Shown piece after piece: positions 1-5,557 of a stretch of 6,173 bases of DNA. The stretch is from Verrucomicrobiota bacterium. GTDB taxonomy: Bacteria; Verrucomicrobiota; Verrucomicrobiia; Verrucomicrobiales; DEV007. Under the pieces are notes generated by a model. It did no database searches and was not told the origin of the DNA. It saw only the letters and a list, made by a program, of their open reading frames with translations. The translations under genes and the position numbers were made by a program. Numbering within the stretch: position 1 is the first letter of the stretch; every line of letters begins with the position of its first letter. The stretch is from NCBI GenBank assembly GCA_013152075.1, contig JAADHD010000116.1, positions 1 to 6,173 on the forward strand. Reading direction: 5' to 3'.

Positions 1-622
1 TAACCGTGCCGACGGTGCATTCAACGCGTTCGGCGATTTCTTCATAACGCAGGCCTTCGACCTCTTTGAGAAGAATGACTGAGCGATGTTCGGGTGAGAG
101 TTGGGCGATGGCGTCTCGAATGCTTTGTTTGAGCTCTGTGCGCACGGCATTTTCATCGGGCCGCGCCATGTCCCGGGGTGAAGTCGGGGCGCTTTTGTCG
201 ATCTGATTGGCCTCAATACTGTCATCGAATTCTGATTTATCGACTCGGTTTTGTTTTTTTCTTAACCAGTCGTAGGTGACGTTGTGAGCGATTCGATAGA
301 GCCAGGTATAAAAATTGGAACGCGCCTGAAACTTTGGCAAAGCTTTCCACGCTTTCACGAAGGTGTCTTGCGCCAGATCCCAGGCGTCGGCTTCGTTATG
401 GATCATGTTTACGGTCATGGCGTATATTTTTCCTCGGTAGCGGGTGACCAGCTCGTCGAATGCCTGCATGTCTCCCGCTTGTGAGCGGGTTACGAGTATC
501 TCGTCGGCTGGTTCCACGTTTTCACTGTCCAAAGGCTTGTTGTTTGTATTACCTATGGGCTTTTTGGACTGTCCGCAGGTGTCTGTACCGAGATTGGACG
601 CTATGGGATCGTTTTTATTCAT
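1..622 (-). CDS. ECF-family RNA polymerase sigma factor (C-terminus cut by window edge)
   Basis: The visible 207 residues begin at ATG 622 and run off the left edge. They form an extracytoplasmic-function sigma-70 factor, which directs RNA polymerase to a specific promoter set. Residues 1-40 are a polar, low-complexity leader. Region 2 spans about 45-122, with the core-binding stretch DAWDLAQDTFVKAWKAL at 79-95 (the family usually has E where W81 stands) and the -10-recognising block NFYTWLYRIAHNVTYDWLRKK at 103-123. A polar linker of about 40 residues follows, then region 4 from about 160 (LSPEHRSVILLKEVEGLRYEEIAE). The sequence stops inside the region 4 helix-turn-helix, so only the last recognition-helix residues are missing. 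The start was chosen because it is the only ATG before the conserved region that leaves room for the upstream terminator. No Shine-Dalgarno sequence precedes it. It lies downstream of the OmpA-like gene on the same strand but is separated from it by a terminator. An anti-sigma gene might follow off-window. The regulon cannot be told from this sequence. Confidence 0.93.
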   Translation of the reverse strand, partial: MNKNDPIASNLGTDTCGQSKKPIGNTNNKPLDSENVEPADEILVTRSQAGDMQAFDELVTRYRGKIYAMTVNMIHNEADAWDLAQDTFVKAWKALPKFQARSNFYTWLYRIAHNVTYDWLRKKQNRVDKSEFDDSIEANQIDKSAPTSPRDMARPDENAVRTELKQSIRDAIAQLSPEHRSVILLKEVEGLRYEEIAERVECTVGTV

Positions 623-632
623 TCACAGATGA

Positions 633-660
633 ATTATTTTTTGTTGGAGAATTATGCAAA
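633..660 (-). promoter_or_regulatory. Candidate promoter of the sigma factor gene
   Basis: On the minus strand TTTGCA (660-655) and AATAAT (638-633) are separated by 16 bp, ending 10 bp before the ATG at 622. The -10 matches the sigma-70 consensus at 5 of 6 positions, the -35 only at 4. The -35 overlaps the T-tract of the preceding terminator. Transcription would start about 4 bases before the start codon. AT-rich sequence makes chance matches easy, so this is tentative. Confidence 0.3.
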
Positions 661-677
661 AAACCCTGACCTCAGGG
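658..677 (-). terminator. Rho-independent terminator after the OmpA-like gene
   Basis: Read on the minus strand, CCCTG-AGGT-CAGGG forms a 5-bp GC-rich stem with a 4-base loop and is followed at once by six T residues (663-658). It lies 66 bp beyond the stop codon of the OmpA-like gene and 35 bp before the sigma factor start. It should therefore end the upstream transcript and make the sigma gene depend largely on its own promoter. The stem is short, so termination may be incomplete. Confidence 0.7.
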
Positions 678-743
678 GAGTGGCATCGATGATGACGAAT
701 TTTTTGTGAAATGGAACTAAAAAGTGTTCTCCCTGCCCTGGAA

Positions 744-1820
744 TTACTTTTTGATCACAATTTCGACTCGGCGATTGAGGGCCTGATCATCAGCTGACCC
801 GTTTGGATTGATCAATGGCCGGGTTTTCCCATAGCCCACTGCCTGAATGTTGGCCCCGTCAATTTTCAGAGTATGGATCAACCAGTCGCGCACCGCTCCG
901 GCTCGACGCATGCTGAGCTGAACGTTGGCATCATCTCCGCCAATGGTATCGGTGTGCCCTTCGATAATGAAGCGTGAGCCGGGATTGGTCTGGATGATGA
1001 ACCCGAGCTTCATCAAGCTGAGGCGCGCTCCTTCCCGCAGTTGCCATTTGTTGTAGTCGAACAATAGATCGGTGGGCATGAGAATGGGTTTGGTGCCATC
1101 GGGTATGCCACTGCCGGTTTTTCCCAGCAAACCGTCCAGGCTACTGAAATTATCGGTGATTTTTGAGCCTCCATCATTGGCTGATACTTTGGCAGCTGCA
1201 CGATGAAAAAATTGATCGGTGTCCACCCCTTTGGTGATGTCATCCATATTGAGCTCGAGGATGGGTTGTTCCTTTGAGACGACCGGGCTTTCATCGATCA
1301 ATTTTTCCCGCAGGTTCATGAGATCCTTGCTCACGATGTTGGCAGCTGCGACGTCGATTTTTTCAGCTACTTCAGCGAGTATTTTTTTCGGAGATGCGGG
1401 TTGGATGTTGGAGAAAATTTTTGCGCTGTCGACTTCGGGAGTGAGTTTGATTTCCTTGTCAGGCAACTGATCGAGGATATCAAATTCATCAAGCGTATCG
1501 TCGAGCAGAGGGATGGCGTTATCGAGTATTTCCGGAGTGATGGACTCCGGGGCCTGAATAGGCTTGGGGAGAAAGTTTTCCAGCGTTTCCTGATCGATAA
1601 TCAACTGTTCCTTACGTGCCTGGAAAACGATGACGTCCGTTGGATTGGTAGTGATTTGTGCCTGCCACTCAAGAAGGCCCAGAGTGACAAAGAGGATCAG
1701 ATGCAGCACTACGGAGATCATTATAGCCAGTAGTATCCACCAACCGAGATTGCGTGTGGTTTCGGTTTTAAAACTGGTGGCATGCCCAGAGGCGTTTTGC
1801 CATGAATAGTTCGGTTGCAT
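744..1820 (-). CDS. OmpA-family protein with TonB-like inner-membrane anchor
   Basis: This 358-residue protein has three parts. Residues 1-25 are polar and probably cytoplasmic. Residues 26-50 (GWWILLAIMISVVLHLILFV...) are one uncleaved membrane helix. Residues 51-245 are an acidic, proline-containing, probably extended periplasmic stretch. Residues 246-358 are an OmpA-like peptidoglycan-binding domain, with GHTD at 288-291, LSMRRA at 302-307, VGYGKTRP at 328-335 and NRRVEI at 349-354. D291 and R306 match, in identity and 15-residue spacing, the Asp/Arg pair known in OmpA domains to bind diaminopimelate in peptidoglycan. The protein should therefore tether the inner membrane to the cell wall, or act in a motor complex as MotB- and TonB/TolA-like proteins do. 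There is no barrel, so it is not a classical OmpA porin. The start is ATG 1820; an upstream promoter leaves almost no leader. No Shine-Dalgarno sequence is present. Its exact role is unknown. Confidence 0.9.
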   Translation of the reverse strand: MQPNYSWQNASGHATSFKTETTRNLGWWILLAIMISVVLHLILFVTLGLLEWQAQITTNPTDVIVFQARKEQLIIDQETLENFLPKPIQAPESITPEILDNAIPLLDDTLDEFDILDQLPDKEIKLTPEVDSAKIFSNIQPASPKKILAEVAEKIDVAAANIVSKDLMNLREKLIDESPVVSKEQPILELNMDDITKGVDTDQFFHRAAAKVSANDGGSKITDNFSSLDGLLGKTGSGIPDGTKPILMPTDLLFDYNKWQLREGARLSLMKLGFIIQTNPGSRFIIEGHTDTIGGDDANVQLSMRRAGAVRDWLIHTLKIDGANIQAVGYGKTRPLINPNGSADDQALNRRVEIVIKK

Positions 1821-1828
1821 TGGAGGCT

Positions 1829-1857
1829 ACAGTAGCACGGATTGACTATCGCTACAA
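1829..1857 (-). promoter_or_regulatory. Candidate promoter of the OmpA-like gene
   Basis: On the minus strand TTGTAG (1857-1852) and TACTGT (1834-1829) are separated by 17 bp. Only 8 bp separate the -10 from the ATG at 1820, so transcription would begin about 2 bases before the start codon. The same TACTGT hexamer stands 7 bp before the mntA start. Promoter-like by spacing and partial consensus; not proven. Confidence 0.45.
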
Positions 1858-1927
1858 GGAGGCGGAGAGTTGGGGGAGGCGAGAAGAGTCGGGTGGAACT
1901 GCGAATGAATGTTAAGATGGGCTTCCT

Positions 1928-2899
1928 GTGAAGAAACGACGAATTAAATTTTTTATCACCTTCATTTTGCTCGTTTTGGTGGGAGTTATTGCTATCAATG
2001 CGCTTGCTTATAATCACGCTTGGTCGATGCTTCGTTTTTCGACAGATTCACAGCGCACTGATCGCCCCGAAAATCTTACGCTTTATGGTAAGGTAGAGGT
2101 TCTTGTTTCGGGTGTGACGATTCCTCGTCCAGTAGGAACGCAAACCCCAAGGAATCATCACTTGGATTTTCAGGAGGGCCTGATTGATTGTGCTGATGGT
2201 ATTCAACTCGGGTATTGGCATATTCCTTGCCCGGGAGCATCAAAAATCATTCTGATGTTTCATTCTTACGGTGGAGAAAAATCTTCTTTGTTAGGTGAGG
2301 CTAAAACTTTTTACGATCTTGGTTATGCAACAGTTCTCGTTGATTTTCGAGGGTCAGGGGCTTCGTCGGAAAATTATACGACTATTGGTTATCACGAAGC
2401 CGGGGATGTGGCGGAAGCTCTTCATTTTGTCAGAAAATCATTTCCCTACCAGCGGCATTTTCTTTTTGGCCAGTCGATGGGGTCGGTTGCTGTTCTTCGT
2501 GCTTTGCATTCAGAAACTGTCCAGCCAGACGGGATCATCATAGAAGGCGTTTTTGATGAGGTTTTGCACACGGTGGAGCACCGATTCGAGGCTATGGGAG
2601 TGCCTTCATTTCCTAGTGCGCGCTTGCTTTTATTTTGGAGTGGTCAGCAATTTGGTTTTGACGCTTTTGATCACAATCCGGTCACTTACGCCAAGTCCGC
2701 AGCATGTCCGGCTGTTTTTCTTCACGGAACTGAAGATGTTCGTGCTCAAGTCGACGAAGCTCGACGGGTGTTCGATGCCATTCCGACTACTAAAAGGTTT
2801 TACGAATTTAAGGGGCTGGGGCACCAGAGTTATGTGGGCTACGATCCACAGCGCTGGAAAAAAGCCGTGCAGTGGTTGATTGATCAGTCAGATGAATAG
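1928..2899 (+). CDS. Membrane-anchored alpha/beta hydrolase
   Basis: The 323-residue product starts with a basic MKKRRIK and a hydrophobic helix at about 8-27, an uncleaved anchor or signal peptide that places the catalytic domain outside the cytoplasmic membrane. The alpha/beta-hydrolase fold follows. The oxyanion region is HSYGG (112-116), the nucleophile elbow GQSMGS (181-186) gives Ser183, HGTED (266-270) gives the acid Asp270, and GLGHQ (297-301) gives His299, so the triad is complete and in the usual order. FRGSG at 140-144 is also typical. The architecture resembles the Bem46/YqkD-like membrane-anchored serine hydrolases; the substrate (ester, thioester or peptide) cannot be told. The start is GTG 1928: an in-frame TAA at 1913 excludes anything earlier, and the basic/hydrophobic N-terminus fits. 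It diverges from the OmpA-like gene, 107 bp away, and converges on mntR with a 16-bp overlap. Codons look richer in third-position T than in its neighbours. Confidence 0.9.
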   Translation: MKKRRIKFFITFILLVLVGVIAINALAYNHAWSMLRFSTDSQRTDRPENLTLYGKVEVLVSGVTIPRPVGTQTPRNHHLDFQEGLIDCADGIQLGYWHIPCPGASKIILMFHSYGGEKSSLLGEAKTFYDLGYATVLVDFRGSGASSENYTTIGYHEAGDVAEALHFVRKSFPYQRHFLFGQSMGSVAVLRALHSETVQPDGIIIEGVFDEVLHTVEHRFEAMGVPSFPSARLLLFWSGQQFGFDAFDHNPVTYAKSAACPAVFLHGTEDVRAQVDEARRVFDAIPTTKRFYEFKGLGHQSYVGYDPQRWKKAVQWLIDQSDE

Positions 2900-3378
2900 C
2901 TTTTGCCGTGTTCTTTGATGCGTTTTCTGAGCTTTTTCAGCAGATCTGGGCTGGCATCGAGTTCTTCACACAGGGCGCTGATGACTTCGAGGGTGGGACG
3001 GCTGATGTGGTGTTCCATGCCTTCGACGTCTTCATAAATGGTGTCTTCATCGAGGCTAAAGTGGCGGAGTAGGCGGGTCAGCAGTTGATGCCTACGAGTG
3101 ATGGCTTCGCCGACTTTTCGGCCACTGTCGGTAAGGGTGAGCCCGCGGTATTTTTCGTAAATGATGTAACCCTCACCGTCGAGACGCTGGATCATGTTGG
3201 TGACGCTGGCTTGGGCGAGTCCCAGATTTTCCGCGATATCGACGACCCGGGCGTAGCCTTTCAATTCGATCAGATTGTAAATTTGCTCCAGATAATCTTC
3301 GACCGCTCGTGTTTCATTGCGGACGGATTTTGCGCGGGTCGGATTTTTTCCGGTAGCTGTGGATTTCGAAACGGCCAT
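2884..3378 (-). CDS. mntR: Manganese-responsive DtxR-family repressor MntR
   Basis: The 164-residue product is a metal-dependent transcriptional repressor of the DtxR/MntR family. After a basic leader of about 25 residues, the core closely follows Bacillus MntR: EDYLEQIYNLIELKGYARV at 27-45, the winged helix with recognition helix AQASVTNMIQRL at 55-66, the wing YIIYEKYRGLTLT, then the dimer/metal domain. All six Mn ligands of Bacillus MntR are present: D28 and E31 (DYLE), H97 (RRHQLL), E119, E122 and H123 (DVEGMEHH). The Asp at the first site separates MntR from iron-sensing DtxR/IdeR, which has Met there. There is no SH3-like third domain. The frame stays open to ATG 3459, giving 27 more residues unlike any MntR. 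I prefer 3378 because a good promoter's -10 overlaps the 3459 ATG. It probably represses the divergent mntAB importer. Its last codons overlap the end of the convergent hydrolase gene. Confidence 0.92.
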   Translation of the reverse strand: MAVSKSTATGKNPTRAKSVRNETRAVEDYLEQIYNLIELKGYARVVDIAENLGLAQASVTNMIQRLDGEGYIIYEKYRGLTLTDSGRKVGEAITRRHQLLTRLLRHFSLDEDTIYEDVEGMEHHISRPTLEVISALCEELDASPDLLKKLRKRIKEHGKSYSSD

Positions 3379-3400
3379 GGTGGGAAATGAAAAGGGAACA

Positions 3401-3430
3401 GCTATCTGACTAAATCGCGGTGCTATCTGA
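3401..3430. repeat. Direct repeat in the mntR leader, 21-bp period
   Basis: GCTATCTGA occurs at 3401-3409 and again at 3422-3430 (TCAGATAGC on the mntR strand), with 12 bp between copies. A 21-bp period is two helical turns, so both copies face the same side of the DNA. They lie between the candidate mntR promoter and the mntR start codon, a suitable place for an autoregulatory operator. The core CAGATA recurs at 4524-4529, inside the mntA promoter spacer. Role as an operator is inference. Confidence 0.45.
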
Positions 3431-3457
3431 AGGTGTTGGTTGAGGGTGTTGCTGTCC

Positions 3458-3487
3458 ATTCTAATGCACGATTCGGGTTTTGGTCAA
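3458..3487 (-). promoter_or_regulatory. Candidate promoter of mntR
   Basis: On the minus strand TTGACC (3487-3482) and TAGAAT (3463-3458) are separated by 18 bp, each matching the sigma-70 consensus at 5 of 6 positions. Transcription would start near 3451, giving a leader of about 73 bases that holds the 21-bp-period repeat. The -10 covers the ATG at 3459, arguing that the longer mntR reading is not translated from this transcript. The -35 overlaps the end of the upstream terminator's T-tract. Confidence 0.55.
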
Positions 3488-3534
3488 AAAAATCCGTTAT
3501 CTATAAGACCTGACGGTTTGACAAATAACGGATT
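3486..3534 (-). terminator. Rho-independent terminator after the barrel gene
   Basis: A perfect 10-bp inverted repeat has arms at 3491-3500 and 3525-3534 (AATCCGTTAT / ATAACGGATT). On the minus strand the second arm runs into seven T residues (3492-3486). The 24-base interior can add pairs at the stem base and a small ACC-GTCA-GGT cap. It lies 30 bp past the stop of the barrel gene, so it most likely ends that transcript. The plus strand lacks a T-tract after the repeat. Because of the long loop and the position just upstream of the mntR promoter, an operator role is a weaker alternative. Confidence 0.65.
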
Positions 3535-3564
3535 CTGCGGATTTCTACACTATCAAAATTTAAT

Positions 3565-4431
3565 TTACTGGAATCTGACGGACAGGCCTGCTCCGATGAA
3601 GAAATCTTCGGCAGCTTCGTTCAGCCCCCATCCAGCGCGGATGTCTGCTTGTATGTTGTTGTTGATTAGGTAAGTGAGACCTCCGTTGAAATAATGCTCG
3701 TTGTCATTATCCCCACTTCCGGTGGGAAAGAGGGCGAACCATTCGGTGTAGGCGCCGACTTTTTCGGTCAACGTAAAAGCGATGGTCCATGACTGGGCGA
3801 GTCTGAGAAAATCATCACCACTGTCTTCGAAGCGGCGATTGATCTGAGTCGAGCCAGCCGTTGAGATGAAACCGTTGATCTGCCATGCGTAGATCCAGTT
3901 GATGCCGGGTTCCCAACCATTCGATGAAAAGGCATTGCTACCGGTTGGGACAAAGGTCTGGGGGATGAGAGCCATTTCGGGGAGTAATCCTTCCTGGGGA
4001 GTTAGGGCAATTTTGAATCCGAAATAAAGATCGGAGAATCCTCGTTCGCCCGATTCGGTTTGCGGAAAAATAGCGAGCCGTAATTCTAGCCAATCCTCCA
4101 GAATGCCATATCGAAGTAGGGGTTCACCCAGAGAATGCACATCCGAGCCATCAGAGTCGATGTAAGTGTAGCCGAGTTCGATTTGAGCAACGCCTTTTCC
4201 GACGGTGACGCTGGCTTCGGTGAAATCGGGACGGTCCGTTACCAAGGGTTCGTTGAGGTCAGGTCCTCCAGTGACATTGGAGCTCCATTGAAACAGTGTA
4301 CCGCGTGCAGGGGTGGTGGATCCGGCGGGGGCCATTGTCGCCGGTTCTCCCGCTTGGGTGGAGGAGTTGATCGCAAGGATTATCAGTAAGATGGTTAACG
4401 CGCGGTTGATTGCGATGGTGGGATATTTCAT
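3565..4431 (-). CDS. Outer-membrane barrel protein of the phenol MetA-degradation/transporter-like family
   Basis: The 288-residue protein begins with a Sec signal peptide: MKYPTIAINR, a hydrophobic stretch ALTILLIILAIN, and probable cleavage after STQA at residue 27. A Pro/Thr/Gly-rich linker of about 35 residues follows. The family hallmark is TDRPDFTEASVTVGKGVAQIELGYTY at 65-90, where the first beta strand begins. The rest alternates aromatic/aliphatic strands with polar loops (LRLAIFP, LYFGFKIAL, AYTEWFALFP, FNGGLTYLI, FFIGAGLSVRF) and ends near a C-terminal Phe, as outer-membrane barrels do. Members are often annotated only as putative transporter or MetA-pathway protein and their substrates are mostly unknown. 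Nothing for phenol breakdown lies nearby; instead it sits between mntR and the mntAB importer, diverging from mntA, so a role in metal passage across the outer membrane is a reasonable inference. Acidic loops (DSDGSD at 92-97, GDNDNEH at 240-246) would suit cations. ATG 4431 is the start that yields the signal peptide. Confidence 0.82.
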   Translation of the reverse strand: MKYPTIAINRALTILLIILAINSSTQAGEPATMAPAGSTTPARGTLFQWSSNVTGGPDLNEPLVTDRPDFTEASVTVGKGVAQIELGYTYIDSDGSDVHSLGEPLLRYGILEDWLELRLAIFPQTESGERGFSDLYFGFKIALTPQEGLLPEMALIPQTFVPTGSNAFSSNGWEPGINWIYAWQINGFISTAGSTQINRRFEDSGDDFLRLAQSWTIAFTLTEKVGAYTEWFALFPTGSGDNDNEHYFNGGLTYLINNNIQADIRAGWGLNEAAEDFFIGAGLSVRFQ

Positions 4432-4437
4432 TGCCGA

Positions 4438-4465
4438 TAAATAAGTTCGGACAAAGTATAGTCAA
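4438..4465 (-). promoter_or_regulatory. Candidate promoter of the barrel gene
   Basis: On the minus strand TTGACT (4465-4460, 5 of 6 to consensus) is followed after 16 bp by TATTTA (4443-4438, 3 of 6), 6 bp before the ATG at 4431. If used, transcription starts at or next to the start codon. The weak -10 keeps confidence low. Confidence 0.35.
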
Positions 4466-4483
4466 GGCTAAGTTTGTTATCTT

Positions 4484-4498
4484 AATGAAGATATCATT
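4484..4498. promoter_or_regulatory. Candidate operator dyad between the barrel gene and mntA
   Basis: AATGA-AGATA-TCATT is an inverted repeat with 5-bp arms and a 5-bp centre. It lies in the 122-bp divergent intergenic region, just upstream of a perfect TATAAT at 4502-4507 and of the candidate mntA promoter. A dimeric repressor such as MntR could bind it and affect both genes. The sequence is AT-rich, so chance is a fair alternative. Confidence 0.25.
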
Positions 4499-4516
4499 TC
4501 TTATAATAGTTTTTAC

Positions 4517-4546
4517 TTGCAAGCAGATATTAAGCAGGCTTACTGT
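4517..4546 (+). promoter_or_regulatory. Candidate promoter of mntAB
   Basis: TTGCAA (4517-4522) and TACTGT (4541-4546) are separated by 18 bp, and the -10 ends 7 bp before the ATG at 4554, so transcription would begin about one base before the start codon. The -35 is embedded in the 8-bp palindrome CTTGCAAG (4516-4523). A perfect TATAAT at 4502-4507 is an alternative -10 giving a leader of about 40 bases, but has no good -35. Either option supports the start at 4554. Confidence 0.4.
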
Positions 4547-4553
4547 ATTTTCC

Positions 4554-5552
4554 ATGGTCGGGAATCTATCTAGAAATAAAAAGCGAAACGCTTTTGTGTA
4601 TTCGGTATTGTTAGTTGCCGTAGGCTCTCTGTTACTATCATGCGGGCAAACACCGGCGACGAGTGAGGGGGCTGGTGATGGGGGGCAAAGCGCCGATCAG
4701 CCCTTACGAGTTGTTGCCACGACGACCATGGTCGGGGATATGGTTCGTGCCGTAGGGGGTGATAGGGTGCATCTTGAGACCTTGATGGGGCCGGGGGTTG
4801 ATCCGCATTTATATAAACCGACGGCGGATGATGTGGCGCGTTTGCGTCAGTCTGATGTGATTTTTTACAGTGGCCTGTTGCTTGAAGGGCGGATGGCGGA
4901 TTTGTTCGTTCGCATGGCGGGCGGTGGTCAGGCGGTTTACGCAGTGACAGATGCCATAAGCGATGAGGAGAAGCTGGAGCCGGAAGAGTTCAAGGGGCAT
5001 TATGATCCACATGTGTGGTTCGACCCTGTGATGTGGTCCAAGTGCATTGGCTCGGTGGTGGAAGCTTTGGTGAAAAACGATCCGTCCGGTGAAGAGGTTT
5101 ATCGCAACAACGGAGAAGCTTTGCGTAAGAAATACCTGGCGGCCCACGAGTGGGCTTTGAAAAAAGTGGCTGAACTGCCAGAAGAAAAAAGAGTCCTGGT
5201 GACCAGTCATGATGCGTTTAATTATTTTGGACGTGCCTATGACTTTGAAGTGGTTGCGGTGCAGGGAATTTCTACGGTGAGTGAGGCGGGGTTGGCGGAT
5301 ATCGCCAAGATGGTGGACTTCATCAAGAAGAGAGAGGTAAAGGCGATTTTTGTGGAATCGAGTGTGCCGAGAGCAGCGATCGAAAGGATCAGCAAGGATT
5401 CAGGAGCAGTGATTGGTGGGGAATTGTTCTCGGATGCAATGGGAACCGAAGGGGAAATGTTTGATGTCGGCAATGGCGAGAAAGTGGATGTCGGCACTTA
5501 TGAAGGGATGTTGAAACACAATGTCTATTTGGCGATTGAGGCTTTGAAATAG
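4554..5552 (+). CDS. mntA: Manganese (or Mn/Zn) ABC transporter substrate-binding lipoprotein
   Basis: This 332-residue protein is a cluster A-I (TroA/MntA/ZnuA-like) metal-binding lipoprotein that captures the metal in the periplasm and hands it to the ABC permease. Residues 1-30 form a lipoprotein signal: basic RNKKR, hydrophobic FVYSVLLVAVGSLLL and lipobox LLSC with lipidated Cys30. A Gly/Ala/Ser tether follows to about 50. The first lobe starts at LRVVATTTMVGDMV. Metal ligands follow the TroA pattern of three His and one Asp: H85 (VDPHLY), H153 (YDPHVWFDP), H219 (TSHDAFNYF) and D294 (LFSDAMG). The His-rich loop of ZnuA is absent, and the partner ATPase is of the Mn type, so manganese is favoured; TroA-type sites can also hold zinc. 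The frame is open back to 4410, but the start at 4554 gives a proper lipoprotein signal and avoids overlap with the divergent barrel gene. The ATPase gene follows after 5 bp. Probably repressed by the nearby MntR. Confidence 0.92.
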   Translation: MVGNLSRNKKRNAFVYSVLLVAVGSLLLSCGQTPATSEGAGDGGQSADQPLRVVATTTMVGDMVRAVGGDRVHLETLMGPGVDPHLYKPTADDVARLRQSDVIFYSGLLLEGRMADLFVRMAGGGQAVYAVTDAISDEEKLEPEEFKGHYDPHVWFDPVMWSKCIGSVVEALVKNDPSGEEVYRNNGEALRKKYLAAHEWALKKVAELPEEKRVLVTSHDAFNYFGRAYDFEVVAVQGISTVSEAGLADIAKMVDFIKKREVKAIFVESSVPRAAIERISKDSGAVIGGELFSDAMGTEGEMFDVGNGEKVDVGTYEGMLKHNVYLAIEALK

Positions 5553-5557
5553 TTCGA

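Noticed and set aside
284..669. Short plus-strand frames over the sigma factor gene
   Set aside because: They lie opposite a clear ECF sigma factor on the minus strand, which runs off the window edge and so could be missed by an ORF search.
744..1820. Assignment as classical outer-membrane OmpA porin
   Set aside because: There is no beta-barrel or cleavable signal peptide; the N-terminus is a single membrane helix with a long hydrophilic linker.
1856..1863. AAGGAGG at 1856-1862 as a ribosome binding site for the hydrolase
   Set aside because: It is about 65 bp before the GTG start with an in-frame stop in between, and no ATG/GTG of a plausible gene lies at the correct distance.
1721..2017. 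Minus-strand open frame spanning the OmpA-like/hydrolase divergent region
   Set aside because: It overlaps two solid genes, covers their promoter region and has no domain features.
3085..3390. Open frame of 101 codons on the plus strand opposite mntR
   Set aside because: It is a shadow of mntR codons; the protein has no recognisable domain and mntR is unambiguous.
4410..4553. N-terminal extension of the lipoprotein gene to ATG 4410 or 4485
   Set aside because: The extra residues precede a complete lipoprotein signal with lipobox Cys, the 4410 start overlaps the divergent barrel gene, and candidate promoters lie downstream of both ATGs.
4809..5210. Open frame of 133 codons on the minus strand inside mntA
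   Set aside because: Antisense shadow of a well-conserved gene; composition is unlike a real protein and no start signals are seen.
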